Assembly (NCBI GenBank): GCA_019636095.1
Contig: JAHBYF010000010.1
Coordinates: 78,508 to 142,507 of the forward strand
Direction: 5' to 3'
Length of the DNA stretch: 64,000 nucleotides
Source: Hyphomonadaceae bacterium
GTDB lineage: Bacteria; Pseudomonadota; Alphaproteobacteria; Caulobacterales; Aquidulcibacteraceae
A program made the translations under genes and the position numbers. Shown here piece by piece: positions 38,718 to 46,690 of the stretch. Each line of letters opens with the position of its first letter. Positions within the stretch are counted from its first letter, which is position 1. The notes beneath the pieces are model-generated. The model ran no database searches, was not told the DNA's origin, and worked only from the letters and a program-made list of their open reading frames with translations.

Positions 38718-38726
38718 CACCATCTC

Positions 38727-39947
38727 CTATTCTGCCGCCGCAAGTTGCGGCGCGCCGCGTGCCACCTTCTGGGGCTTGTGCTTTTTGCCGTTGAGAATCG
38801 CGCCAATCCAAGAATAGCGCACAAACCACTGGTAACTCGCCAGCATGATCACAAACGCAACCGACAAGATCAGCGGATATTTCGCGAACCACGGCCACGG
38901 ATACGGCGCGAGCAGTGTTTGGAGCACGATCACGATCGGCAGATGCACAATGTAGATCCAGTACGAGGCGTCAGCGAGATAACGCCGGAGCGGGCTATGA
39001 CCAGAGAGGTGACGAACTGCAAACCCGATGATCGCGATCGTCCATGCCCAGCAAGCAAAGGCGTACAGTGCTGCAAAGCTCAAAGTCGTGAAGCTCTGCT
39101 CCGACACAGTGACCACCGGCGCAGCGCCACCGGCGAGCATCAGCGCGCCAGCCGTCGCGCCCATCGCCGGCAACACGTAGAACGCCCAGCGGCTACCCCA
39201 GCTCTCCAGAATTTGCGGCTGGCGGTTGAGCAGCCAACCAAAGCCAAACGCGAGGCCGTACGCCACCAGCGCTGCTGTGTTCGGCACAAGGCCGGTGTCC
39301 GGCGTCGGGATGCCGAACCACATCATCCAATGCGGCTTGGAATAGAGCGCCGCCGCAACCGGGATCGCGAGCACGATTGGCGCAACAGGCCCCGCAACAA
39401 GGCGCACCAGAGGATCGACCAAGCGCGAGCGCAGCGCGCCGTTGCGATCAATGAGATGCACGATCGCTCGCAATGCCAACGCCGCTGCGTAGAAAATCAG
39501 CAGCACATAGAGAAACCACAGGTGTAGGAGCGGGAAAGTCTCTGCCGTCATCGGCGGCGGAGGCGGACCTTCGGGCGCAACACCGCCATTGGCTTGCACA
39601 GCCGCCCAGATCAAGGTCGCGATGAACGCCGTCAACACGAGTGGCCAGAACATGACGAGAGGCGCAGCAATCCGCTTCGCCCGGTTCAACACGAACCGGC
39701 CAACGCCAAGCCGTTCCAGCAGCAAGCGTCCGAAGAAACCAGCGAGCAGAAAGAACACCGTCATTCGGAAGATGTGCAGCGCGAAGAAAAGCACGGAGAG
39801 TTCGAGGCTCCGCGATGAATCCATGACGATCCACATCTGATCGCCCGGCAAGAACGAGAGCGCCGCGTGGAAGAACACCCCCAGGACCAGCACCCCGCCC
39901 CGCACCGCATCCAGCGCGTGATAGCGCTCACCAACCACACCACTCAT
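38727..39947 (-). CDS. Acyltransferase family 3 membrane protein (OpgC/MdoC-like)
   Basis: A 406-residue integral membrane protein with about ten helices. The N-terminal motif DAVRGGVLVLGVFFHAALSF holds the conserved His of acyltransferase family 3, which moves acyl groups to sugars or glycans at the membrane. The overall pattern resembles the glucan-modifying OpgC/MdoC subgroup, but no other glucan gene is present, so the acceptor is unknown. The ATG at 39947 is preceded six bases upstream by GGAG; the ATG at 39959 overlaps that site and is less likely. It leads a three-gene unit with the two following genes. Confidence 0.85.
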   Translation of the reverse strand: MSGVVGERYHALDAVRGGVLVLGVFFHAALSFLPGDQMWIVMDSSRSLELSVLFFALHIFRMTVFFLLAGFFGRLLLERLGVGRFVLNRAKRIAAPLVMFWPLVLTAFIATLIWAAVQANGGVAPEGPPPPPMTAETFPLLHLWFLYVLLIFYAAALALRAIVHLIDRNGALRSRLVDPLVRLVAGPVAPIVLAIPVAAALYSKPHWMMWFGIPTPDTGLVPNTAALVAYGLAFGFGWLLNRQPQILESWGSRWAFYVLPAMGATAGALMLAGGAAPVVTVSEQSFTTLSFAALYAFACWAWTIAIIGFAVRHLSGHSPLRRYLADASYWIYIVHLPIVIVLQTLLAPYPWPWFAKYPLILSVAFVIMLASYQWFVRYSWIGAILNGKKHKPQKVARGAPQLAAAE

Positions 39948-40115
39948 AGCCAACTCCATCGGCCCACGGTCTTCCCGGGCGAGGGCAGCTTATCGCTCAA
40001 CTAGTCTGTTTTGTAAACTTGTCTAACATGAGCTATCCGTACGATGTCCGTATTGTCTATGTAGATCGCTTATTCTGCCATGCGCCGGCTAAGCATCAGG
40101 CTCAGCGCCGAGGGG

Positions 40116-40868
40116 TTAGGCCGCTGTCGCCGTCAGGATCACAGCGCCGCGCTTGGTCGCAACTAGGGTGTGTTCGTACTGAACCGTTGGCTGCCCGGTG
40201 TCGGCGCGCAACGTCCATTCATCGCCGCCTTCAATCGCCCATTCCGAACCCATCGAGAGGAACGGCTCGATCGTGAACACCATGCCTTCATGAATGCGGC
40301 GGCGTTCACTCGGATCGCGCCAGGTCGGGATCGACGTCGGCTCTTCATGCAGACCACGGCCTACGCCGTGGCTCGCGAGATTGCGGATCAGCGAATAGCC
40401 GTTCTTGCTAGCGAAGCTCTCAATCGCGCTGCCAATGTCGCCAAGCTTCGAACCTGCGCGCACGCTATTGATTCCCGACCACATCGCCCGCTTGCCGTCG
40501 CGCGTCAGCTTCGCGATCCGCGTCGCAACCGGCGCCATCGCAAAGCTCGCGCCGGTATCGGCGAAATAGCCATTGAGTTCAGCCGACACATCGATGTTCA
40601 CCAGATCGCCCGGCTTCAACACGCGGTCGCCAGGAATGCCATGCGCGATATCCGGGAACACCGAGATGCAGGTGGCGCCAGGAAAATTGTAAGTAAGCGT
40701 TGGCGCCGGCCGCGCCCCTTCCCGCTCCAGCAATGCGCGCCCGACCTCGTCCAACTCGCGCGTCGTCATGCCAGGCTCAAGCGCTTTGCCCATGGCGTGC
40801 AACGTATTCGCGACAATCGCGCCGATCCGCTTCAGCGCTTCGAGATCATTATCGTTATCGATGGTCAT
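40116..40868 (-). CDS. map: Type I methionine aminopeptidase
   Basis: Removes the initiator methionine from new proteins. The 250-residue enzyme has all five metal ligands: Asp93 (NIDVSAELNGYF), Asp104 (ADTGASF), His167 (ASHGVGRGLHEEPT), Glu201 (FTIEPFL) and Glu232 (QYEHTL). Catalytic His76 is also present (IAHGIPG). Length matches the family when the ATG at 40868 is used; the frame extends upstream into the preceding gene without similarity. It follows the 233-residue unknown gene by 31 bases. Its position downstream of rplKA is not the usual rpsM-secY-adk location. Confidence 0.95.
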   Translation of the reverse strand: MTIDNDNDLEALKRIGAIVANTLHAMGKALEPGMTTRELDEVGRALLEREGARPAPTLTYNFPGATCISVFPDIAHGIPGDRVLKPGDLVNIDVSAELNGYFADTGASFAMAPVATRIAKLTRDGKRAMWSGINSVRAGSKLGDIGSAIESFASKNGYSLIRNLASHGVGRGLHEEPTSIPTWRDPSERRRIHEGMVFTIEPFLSMGSEWAIEGGDEWTLRADTGQPTVQYEHTLVATKRGAVILTATAA

Positions 40869-40899
40869 ACCTCTAACATAAGGCTCCGTGCGCTCAGCG

Positions 40900-41601
40900 C
40901 TATGCTTTCCATTCGATAGCCATGTCGACGGCGCGCAGATCGAGCTTCGAACTTGGGATCGCGGACTCCATGTAGAGTCGCACGATGTCAGTGCGCTGCA
41001 TCGGCGAGTCAGTCTGCACGTCCTTGATCTCACCGGCAGCGAATTGCGCGAAACTCTGCGCCACCGAACCGAACACATACATCAGCAACAGCGGATCGAG
41101 GTTAAGTTCCAAGAAGCGCGCCAACAGCCAGGGCCCATGCTTACGCACGGCCTCGGCAGGCGGCTCGGTGACGCGGTAGCGCGTGTCAATGCGCGGCCTA
41201 CCGAAATCTGGCGAGCCAACCTCCTTCGCGGCCCGCCTTGCGATCTCTTGCGGTTTGATCTTGTCGCCAATTTTGGGATCGTTCGCGGCGCCAGCCGAGA
41301 GGTTCCAGAATGACGGCGAGTTCTCGCTGCCTTCCAACAGACAAGCATTGATCGCATCGCCGAAATAGTAATGGTCGCCCGCCTTGGTGGAGATTTCGAC
41401 GAGTGTTGTTTCGGTCTGCGGAATCACGCCGAAGCGCAGCATGGCGCGCGCCTGCACTTGCGCAAAAATCCCTGCCAGTGCGCCAAGCGCGCTGACGCCG
41501 TTCGCCGCATTCAAAACCCCGGTTTTCTTGTCGCGATATGTCGCCAAAACATAGCCGCCCACCTCGGCAGTGCATGCTCTCACAATCTCTTCAGTGCTCA
41601 T
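40900..41601 (-). CDS. Conserved-looking protein of unknown function
   Basis: A 233-residue soluble protein without signal peptide or membrane helix. The first 60 residues (STEEIVRACTAEVGGYVLAT) are helical and Ala/Gly-rich; the middle (TETTLVEISTKAGDHYYFGD) is strand-like, followed by AINACLLEGSENSPSFWNLSAGA. I recognise no domain or catalytic motif. It starts at an ATG close to the rplA terminator, so it is likely transcribed on its own or by read-through, with map downstream. Confidence 0.75.
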   Translation of the reverse strand: MSTEEIVRACTAEVGGYVLATYRDKKTGVLNAANGVSALGALAGIFAQVQARAMLRFGVIPQTETTLVEISTKAGDHYYFGDAINACLLEGSENSPSFWNLSAGAANDPKIGDKIKPQEIARRAAKEVGSPDFGRPRIDTRYRVTEPPAEAVRKHGPWLLARFLELNLDPLLLMYVFGSVAQSFAQFAAGEIKDVQTDSPMQRTDIVRLYMESAIPSSKLDLRAVDMAIEWKA

Positions 41602-41628
41602 GATCTCGGCCTAGCACGACGCAAACAA

Positions 41629-41656
41629 AAACGCCCCGGCTTTCGCCAGGGCGTTT
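41629..41656 (-). terminator. Rho-independent terminator of rplK-rplA
   Basis: On the minus strand an AAACGCCC arm and its complement pair over 12 positions with one mismatch (41629-41640 and 41645-41656), with a four-base loop, and the run TTTTTGTTT follows. It lies 23 bases past the rplA stop. Confidence 0.8.
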
Positions 41657-41678
41657 CAGTGCTCAGTTGGCGCAGTAC

Positions 41679-42410
41679 TTACGACGCAGAAGCCGCGATC
41701 GCGGCGGCAGGATCAAGACGTACGCCCGGACCCATCGTCGTCGACAAAGCAACCTTCTTCACGAACGTGCCCTTCGCGCCCGACGGCTTCGCTTTCGCAA
41801 CCGCATCCACGAACGCCTTGGCGTTCTGCAGAATTTGCTCTTCGCTGAAGCTCGCCTTGCCGATGCCGGCGTGGATGATGCCGGCCTTTTCGACGCGGAA
41901 TTCGACAGCGCCGCCCTTAGCGTCGGCGACGGCCTTCTTCACGTCCATGGTCACGGTGCCGACCTTCGGGTTCGGCATCAGGCCGCGCGGGCCGAGCACC
42001 TTACCGAGACGGCCGACGAGGGCCATCATGTCCGGCGTCGCGATCAAGCGATCGAAATCGATCTTGCCGCTGTTGACGGTCTCGAACAGGTCCTGCTCGC
42101 CGACGATGTCGGCGCCAGCGGCCTTTGCTTCCTCAGCCTTGGCGCCCTTCGCGAACACCGCAACGCGCGCAGTGCGGCCCGTGCCGTTCGGCAACGAGCA
42201 AACGCCACGAACTTGCTGATCCGGATACTTCGGGTCGACACCCAGGTTCATCGCGATCTCGACAGTTTCGTCGAACTTCGCGCTGGCGCGGGCTTTGATC
42301 AGCTTCACGGCTTCATCGAGCGTGTGGAGCTTGCGCGGGTCGATGCCGGCATGGCTGACAGCCATACGCTTGGTGACGCCCGGCGTTTTCTTCTTCGAAG
42401 CTTGTGCCAT
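41679..42410 (-). CDS. rplA: 50S ribosomal protein L1
   Basis: Two-domain protein of the mobile L1 stalk, also a translational repressor of its own operon by binding mRNA. The 243-residue protein shows the usual KLHTLDEAVKLIKARASAKFDETVE start, the NLGVDPKYPDQQVRGV segment and domain II with GADIVGEQDLFE and MPNPKVGTVTMDV. The Ala/Gly-rich C-terminus is typical of alphaproteobacteria. It follows rplK with a 5-base gap. A terminator follows. Confidence 0.98.
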   Translation of the reverse strand: MAQASKKKTPGVTKRMAVSHAGIDPRKLHTLDEAVKLIKARASAKFDETVEIAMNLGVDPKYPDQQVRGVCSLPNGTGRTARVAVFAKGAKAEEAKAAGADIVGEQDLFETVNSGKIDFDRLIATPDMMALVGRLGKVLGPRGLMPNPKVGTVTMDVKKAVADAKGGAVEFRVEKAGIIHAGIGKASFSEEQILQNAKAFVDAVAKAKPSGAKGTFVKKVALSTTMGPGVRLDPAAAIAASAS

Positions 42411-42415
42411 CTGAT

Positions 42416-42862
42416 TTAGCCCACCACTTCCACGCCCATCGAACGGGCAGTGCCGGCGATCATTTTCGCGGCTTGATCCAGGTCAGCGGCGTTCAGATCT
42501 TTCTGCTTCGCCTTCGCGATTTCCTTGCACTGAGCCATCGTGATCTTGCCAACAGTGTTGACGCCCGGCGTCTTCGAGCCCGAGCCCGGCTTCTTCGCCG
42601 TCGGAAGCTTCGCAGCCTTCTTGATCAGGAACGACGCCGGCGGCGTCTTGATCTCGAAGGTGAAGGACTTGTCTTGGTAATAGGTAATAACGACCGGGCA
42701 CGGATCGCCCTTCGGCATGTCCTGTGTGCGGGCGTTAAAGCCCTTGCAGAATTCCATGATGTTGAGGCCGCGCTGACCGAGCGCAGGACCGATTGGAGGT
42801 GACGGGTTGGCAGCGCCAGCCGGCACCTGGAGCTTAATCTGCCCCAGTACCTTTTTAGCCAT
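42416..42862 (-). CDS. rplK: 50S ribosomal protein L11
   Basis: GTPase-associated-centre protein that binds helix 43-44 of 23S rRNA. The 148-residue protein has the proline-rich N-terminal loop (QVPAGAANPSPPIGPALGQRGLNIMEF) and the RNA-binding C-terminal domain (GSKTPGVNTVGKITMAQCKEIA). A GAGAGG ribosome site is six bases before the ATG. A promoter and a 100-base leader lie upstream at 42975-43003. This is the first gene of the rplK-rplA block, separated from nusG by 8.6 kb of other genes, unlike the usual nusG-rplK adjacency. Confidence 0.98.
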   Translation of the reverse strand: MAKKVLGQIKLQVPAGAANPSPPIGPALGQRGLNIMEFCKGFNARTQDMPKGDPCPVVITYYQDKSFTFEIKTPPASFLIKKAAKLPTAKKPGSGSKTPGVNTVGKITMAQCKEIAKAKQKDLNAADLDQAAKMIAGTARSMGVEVVG

Positions 42863-42974
42863 TTTGGCCTCTCGCTTAACGCCGGACGATCGCTAGACCG
42901 CCCGACCTGAGTGGGTGCGTGGTCCGGGCGGCCCAAATGGACTTTGAGGGCCCCTCCCACGCGGGAAGGCGGGG

Positions 42975-43003
42975 CGTATAGCGGAAGCGCAACGGCTTGT
43001 CGA
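42975..43003 (-). promoter_or_regulatory. Sigma70-type promoter for rplK-rplA
   Basis: On the minus strand TCGACA (43003-42998) and TATACG (42980-42975) are 17 bases apart. The predicted start near 42968 would give a leader of about 105 bases containing a GC-rich hairpin, compatible with L1-type feedback control. Confidence 0.6.
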
Positions 43004-43011
43004 CTGGGCCC

Positions 43012-44466
43012 TCAGCGCCGCCCCGGTGCTGCTACCTGCGCTACCCATGCCTCCAGCTCGGGCGTGTTAGAGATATCCGCATCGTAGCGGATTTCCGGCT
43101 CATAAGGCCCCATCTGGGCAGGGCTCGAGGGCGAGAATGCCTGCAAGGTCGAAAAATAGGAGAGCCCTGATGGCAGCCGCTCCTCGCGGACTTCCATGTA
43201 GTGGGTGGCGGCGTCGGTGGCCTGACCCACGTGCAGCGCGCCTAGGCGGCGGAACATATCCGTGACGATCAGGCACGAACTGAAGCAGGTGTTGTCCGTC
43301 AGCAAGACGATGCGCCCACTGGCGACCTGCGCCGGCGCCCGGTCTGGCGCGGCGCGGTCACTGCCGCAGGCGACTCGGCCAGTGAATTCTTCCCCACTTG
43401 CTTGCGCCCGCTCAGCACGGCGCACCAATTCACGCATCCCACGGGCGAAATCCGGATTGCTCACCGCGAAGCGCGTCACATAGCTCCGCATCGTCTCCAG
43501 ATTGCGCGGCGAAACCCGCCATGTCGTGCTGCAATCCTCGCCGCCGCCGCGATAGACCTGATTGAACCGCGCCTCGCCGAACAGAACACGCGCAATCTGG
43601 GCGCCGTAGTCGCTGTTGCCGCCGCCATTGCCGCGCATGTCGAGCACGACCACCGGCGCCGCGCGCAACTGCGCTTGCTGCTCACGCACTTGTGCGACCA
43701 CCGCCGTTGCTTCATCATCCAGGCTCTGCAGCGCAATCCACATGCCGCCATCGAACGGACGCACGCCGTACCCCGCCGCGCCACGATTGAGCGCTGGTCG
43801 AACCAGTGACGACAACTCGGTGCGCTGGATCTCGCGCCATTGCAGCGTGTACAAAATGCGCCTCGGACCGCGTATAAACTCACATTGCGTCGGACGCAGC
43901 ACGAACGGATTGCCGCCATCAATAAGTAAGGTCGGCGCACGTTGAATGCGCTGCGCTTCGATCGACCACACCGCGCTGAAGCCGCCGAGCTTTTGCTCAG
44001 CAAAATCGTTCGCCGAGACGCCGTCGCACGAGAGCAAGGTCGCACCTTCGAGCGAGGCGCCCTCTTCCGCGCCCTGATGTGAGAACACTACGTAGCTATC
44101 GCCGCGCCGTGTTATGATGAGTCCGGCCCATTGCGTCGTGCTCCCCAGATAGGGGCTGCGCCACCATATGTGCTTGTCACCGGCGACATTGGCGAAGCCC
44201 GCCATGGTCGCGAAATACCCCTCAATCGTCCGCACCTGCTCGGCGCGCTGCAATGCCAGCACCCGTCCCGCCTCAAGCCGCTCGCGAAAGTCCATGTCGT
44301 TGATTGTTCGCGACAACGCCGGATGATCTTCCGTCAGCAACTGGTACGCCGCCTCGACGTCCGCGCGTGTAATGTCTCGCCAGGACGCAGCGGTGTTTGC
44401 ACTCTGCGCTACCGCCGAACTCACCGTCGCGCACACCAAGGCAAACGCCAAAATCAGACGCTTCAT
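43012..44466 (-). CDS. Secreted S41-like serine peptidase family protein
   Basis: A 484-residue protein with a signal peptide (MKRLILAFALVCATVSSAVAQ). The C-terminal half has the S41 pattern: VVVLDMRGNGGGNSDYGAQIA, then IVLLTDNTCFSSCLIVTDMF, where the second Ser of CFSSC is the candidate nucleophile (family enzymes use a Ser/Lys dyad), and a later ADAATHY-like loop. No PDZ domain is evident, so it belongs to the shorter Tsp/tricorn-like type. Six or more cysteines suggest disulfides and a periplasmic or outer location. Substrate unknown. Confidence 0.8.
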   Translation of the reverse strand: MKRLILAFALVCATVSSAVAQSANTAASWRDITRADVEAAYQLLTEDHPALSRTINDMDFRERLEAGRVLALQRAEQVRTIEGYFATMAGFANVAGDKHIWWRSPYLGSTTQWAGLIITRRGDSYVVFSHQGAEEGASLEGATLLSCDGVSANDFAEQKLGGFSAVWSIEAQRIQRAPTLLIDGGNPFVLRPTQCEFIRGPRRILYTLQWREIQRTELSSLVRPALNRGAAGYGVRPFDGGMWIALQSLDDEATAVVAQVREQQAQLRAAPVVVLDMRGNGGGNSDYGAQIARVLFGEARFNQVYRGGGEDCSTTWRVSPRNLETMRSYVTRFAVSNPDFARGMRELVRRAERAQASGEEFTGRVACGSDRAAPDRAPAQVASGRIVLLTDNTCFSSCLIVTDMFRRLGALHVGQATDAATHYMEVREERLPSGLSYFSTLQAFSPSSPAQMGPYEPEIRYDADISNTPELEAWVAQVAAPGRR

Positions 44467-44725
44467 CGAACATCCCCCATCGCGGAAGCCTGCCGTAGAA
44501 CCTGCTATCCAGTAAACTGGGTGCGATTAGATGATGCGCACTGCACGCTCCACAGATGCACAAAGGCCAAATTGCAAGCCTGCCGGTCGTCCCGAAATGC
44601 CAGCCGCTCATCAACTTGGCTCCGCCGCTCGGCCCAACCACGCCGCCGAACACGGCGCCGACGCTGCGGCTGGCTGCCAGATTGTGCCAAAGCCCCGATC
44701 CTCGACTTGAAAGGAATCTCCCACA

Positions 44726-46504
44726 ATGCGCCGACGCGACCTGCTGACTGGACTTGCTGCCACAACCTTGGCTGCTGGCGCGCCGCCTGCCGAAGCGCGA
44801 GCCGTTCGGCGCGTGAGACCGGGCGATCCCGGCTGGCCAAGCGAGGCCGAGTGGGAACGCTTGGGGCGTCGCGTTGACGGAAACCTAGTCCAGCCAGGCT
44901 CGCTCTATGGGACCTGCACGGAAGATGTCGCCGGAGTTCCGTGCCGGGCCTTGCTGCCAAACCTGCGCAACCCGTTCTTCATTGGCGACCAGGCTGGCGG
45001 CACCCAGGTATCCGGCTGGCTCGACGCCTGGGCGCCAGCGGTCAGCCCCTACGCCGTGGCCGCACACTCGACCGCAGACGTCGTCGCCGCCGTGAACTTT
45101 GCACGCCGGCACAATTTGCGCGTGGCGGTCAAAGGCGGCGGCCACTCGTATCAGGGCACCTCGAATGCCCCGGACTCGCTTCTCATCTGGTTGCACCCGA
45201 TGCAGGCGATCACCATGCACGACGCCTTCACGCCACAAGGCGGCAGCGAGGCGACGCCGGCGGTGAGCATCGAAGCGGGCGCGCTCTGGATCCAAGCCTA
45301 CGACATCGTCAGCGTTCAGAATGGCCGATACGCACAAGGCGGCGGCTGCACCACAGTGGGTGTCGCCGGACACATTCAAAGCGGCGGTTATGGCTCATTC
45401 TCGAAGCGCTACGGCACCGCAGCCGGCAACCTTCTGGAAGCAGAGGTTGTTACCGCTGACGGACGCGTGCGCGTTTGCAACGAGCGGCGCAACAGCGATC
45501 TGTTCTGGGCGCTCAAGGGCGGCGGCGGCGGCTCGTTCGGAGTCATAACGCGCGTCACCGTGCGCACGTACGAATTGCCTGAGCATTTCGGCTGGGCCTC
45601 CGGTGTAATCAAAGCCAACTCGGACGCCGCCTACCGCCGGCTCATCACCGAATTCATTTCCTTCTACGCCATCGCCCTCTTCAATCCACATTGGGGCGAG
45701 CAAGCCCATTTCAGACCGAACAACACGTTTGAAATGTCGTTTGTCAGCCAAGGTTTGAGCACGGCGGAATCGCGCGAAGTCTGGGCGCCGTTCCTGGCCT
45801 GGATCGCGGCGTCGCCAGCCGACTACGAGATCGTAGAAGAGATTGACGTGGGCGCCGGCGATGCGCGCCGCTGGTGGGACACCAGCTATCATCGCGAGCA
45901 CACGACCTCGATGCATTTCGATCCGCGGCCCGGCGCGGCACCGCTCAACGGCTGGTGGTCCGGCGACGGCGATCAAGTCAGCATGTTCCTGCATGCCTAC
46001 GACTCGATTTGGCTCCCACAATCACTGCTGCAGGCGGATCAACAAGAGCGCCTGGTCGACGCACTTTTTCGCGCGAGCCGCGCCCACAGCCTTGGTCTGC
46101 ATTTCAACAAGGGCTTGGCCGGGGGCGATGTGCAGGCTTGCGCACATGCACGCACCACCGCGACAAATCCAGGCGCCGTCGACGCCTTCGCGCTCGCGAT
46201 CATCGCGGACGGCGGACCACCGCCCTATCTGCATATTCCCGGCTACGAAGCCGACCTCAACGAAGCACACGCAGACGCCGAAGCCGTTGGCCGTGCGGCG
46301 GCGGCCATCCGCGCATCTGGTGATAGCGGCTCCTACGTTTCAGAAAGCGATTACTTCAACGAATCATGGCGCGAGGCTTTTTGGGGCCGCAATTATCCGC
46401 GCCTTCTCGCAATCAAACGCCGCTACGATCCAAACGGCCTGTTCATCGTCCATCACGGCGTCGGCAGTGAGGACTGGAGCGCCGATGGCTTCACACCAGC
46501 ATAG
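44726..46504 (+). CDS. Tat-exported FAD-binding oxidoreductase (berberine-bridge type)
   Basis: A 592-residue flavoprotein. The start MRRRDLLTGLAATTLAAGAPPAEARA is a twin-arginine signal. The FAD-binding PP loop is VAVKGGGHSYQG with His140, and Cys208 lies in GGGCTTVGVAGH; these are the positions that bind FAD doubly covalently in GOOX/BBE enzymes, so bicovalent FAD is likely (inference). The C-terminal BBE segment (NYPRLLAIKRRYDPNGLFIVHHGVG) contributes to the flavin site. Such enzymes oxidise sugars or alcohols using oxygen; the substrate is unknown. An AAAGGA ribosome site precedes the ATG. Confidence 0.9.
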   Translation: MRRRDLLTGLAATTLAAGAPPAEARAVRRVRPGDPGWPSEAEWERLGRRVDGNLVQPGSLYGTCTEDVAGVPCRALLPNLRNPFFIGDQAGGTQVSGWLDAWAPAVSPYAVAAHSTADVVAAVNFARRHNLRVAVKGGGHSYQGTSNAPDSLLIWLHPMQAITMHDAFTPQGGSEATPAVSIEAGALWIQAYDIVSVQNGRYAQGGGCTTVGVAGHIQSGGYGSFSKRYGTAAGNLLEAEVVTADGRVRVCNERRNSDLFWALKGGGGGSFGVITRVTVRTYELPEHFGWASGVIKANSDAAYRRLITEFISFYAIALFNPHWGEQAHFRPNNTFEMSFVSQGLSTAESREVWAPFLAWIAASPADYEIVEEIDVGAGDARRWWDTSYHREHTTSMHFDPRPGAAPLNGWWSGDGDQVSMFLHAYDSIWLPQSLLQADQQERLVDALFRASRAHSLGLHFNKGLAGGDVQACAHARTTATNPGAVDAFALAIIADGGPPPYLHIPGYEADLNEAHADAEAVGRAAAAIRASGDSGSYVSESDYFNESWREAFWGRNYPRLLAIKRRYDPNGLFIVHHGVGSEDWSADGFTPA

Positions 46505-46513
46505 GATATGAAC

Positions 46514-46690
46514 TCAGGAGCCGATAAGGCCGCCAAGAATGCCGGCCACCGCGCCCATCACCGTCACCCATAGGTTCGCGATCAAGCCACCGACGATGGT
46601 CGCGAACCCGGGCACGAGCATCACAATCGCGAGCACGAAGAACACCGCGATAATCGCGATACCAAGAAAGCTTCCACGCGCCGTCTTCAA
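46514..46690 (-). CDS. Small two-helix membrane protein coupled to the MprF-like gene
   Basis: A 58-residue hydrophobic protein, (M)KTARGSFLGIAIIAVFFVL onward, with membrane segments at about 8-26 and 33-56, Gly-rich in the second. The start is a TTG at 46690, whose last two bases and the next A form the TGA stop of the upstream gene (TTGA overlap), preceded by GGGAGAGG four bases away. A longer reading frame from 46807 lies inside the upstream gene in another frame and is unlikely. No family is recognised. Its tight coupling suggests a subunit or regulator of the MprF-like protein. Confidence 0.65.
   Translation of the reverse strand: MKTARGSFLGIAIIAVFFVLAIVMLVPGFATIVGGLIANLWVTVMGAVAGILGGLIGS

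Noticed and set aside
44467..44725. A small gene in the gap between the S41-like and flavoprotein genes
   Set aside because: The short frames have no ribosome site and look like chance; the gap is the divergent promoter region.
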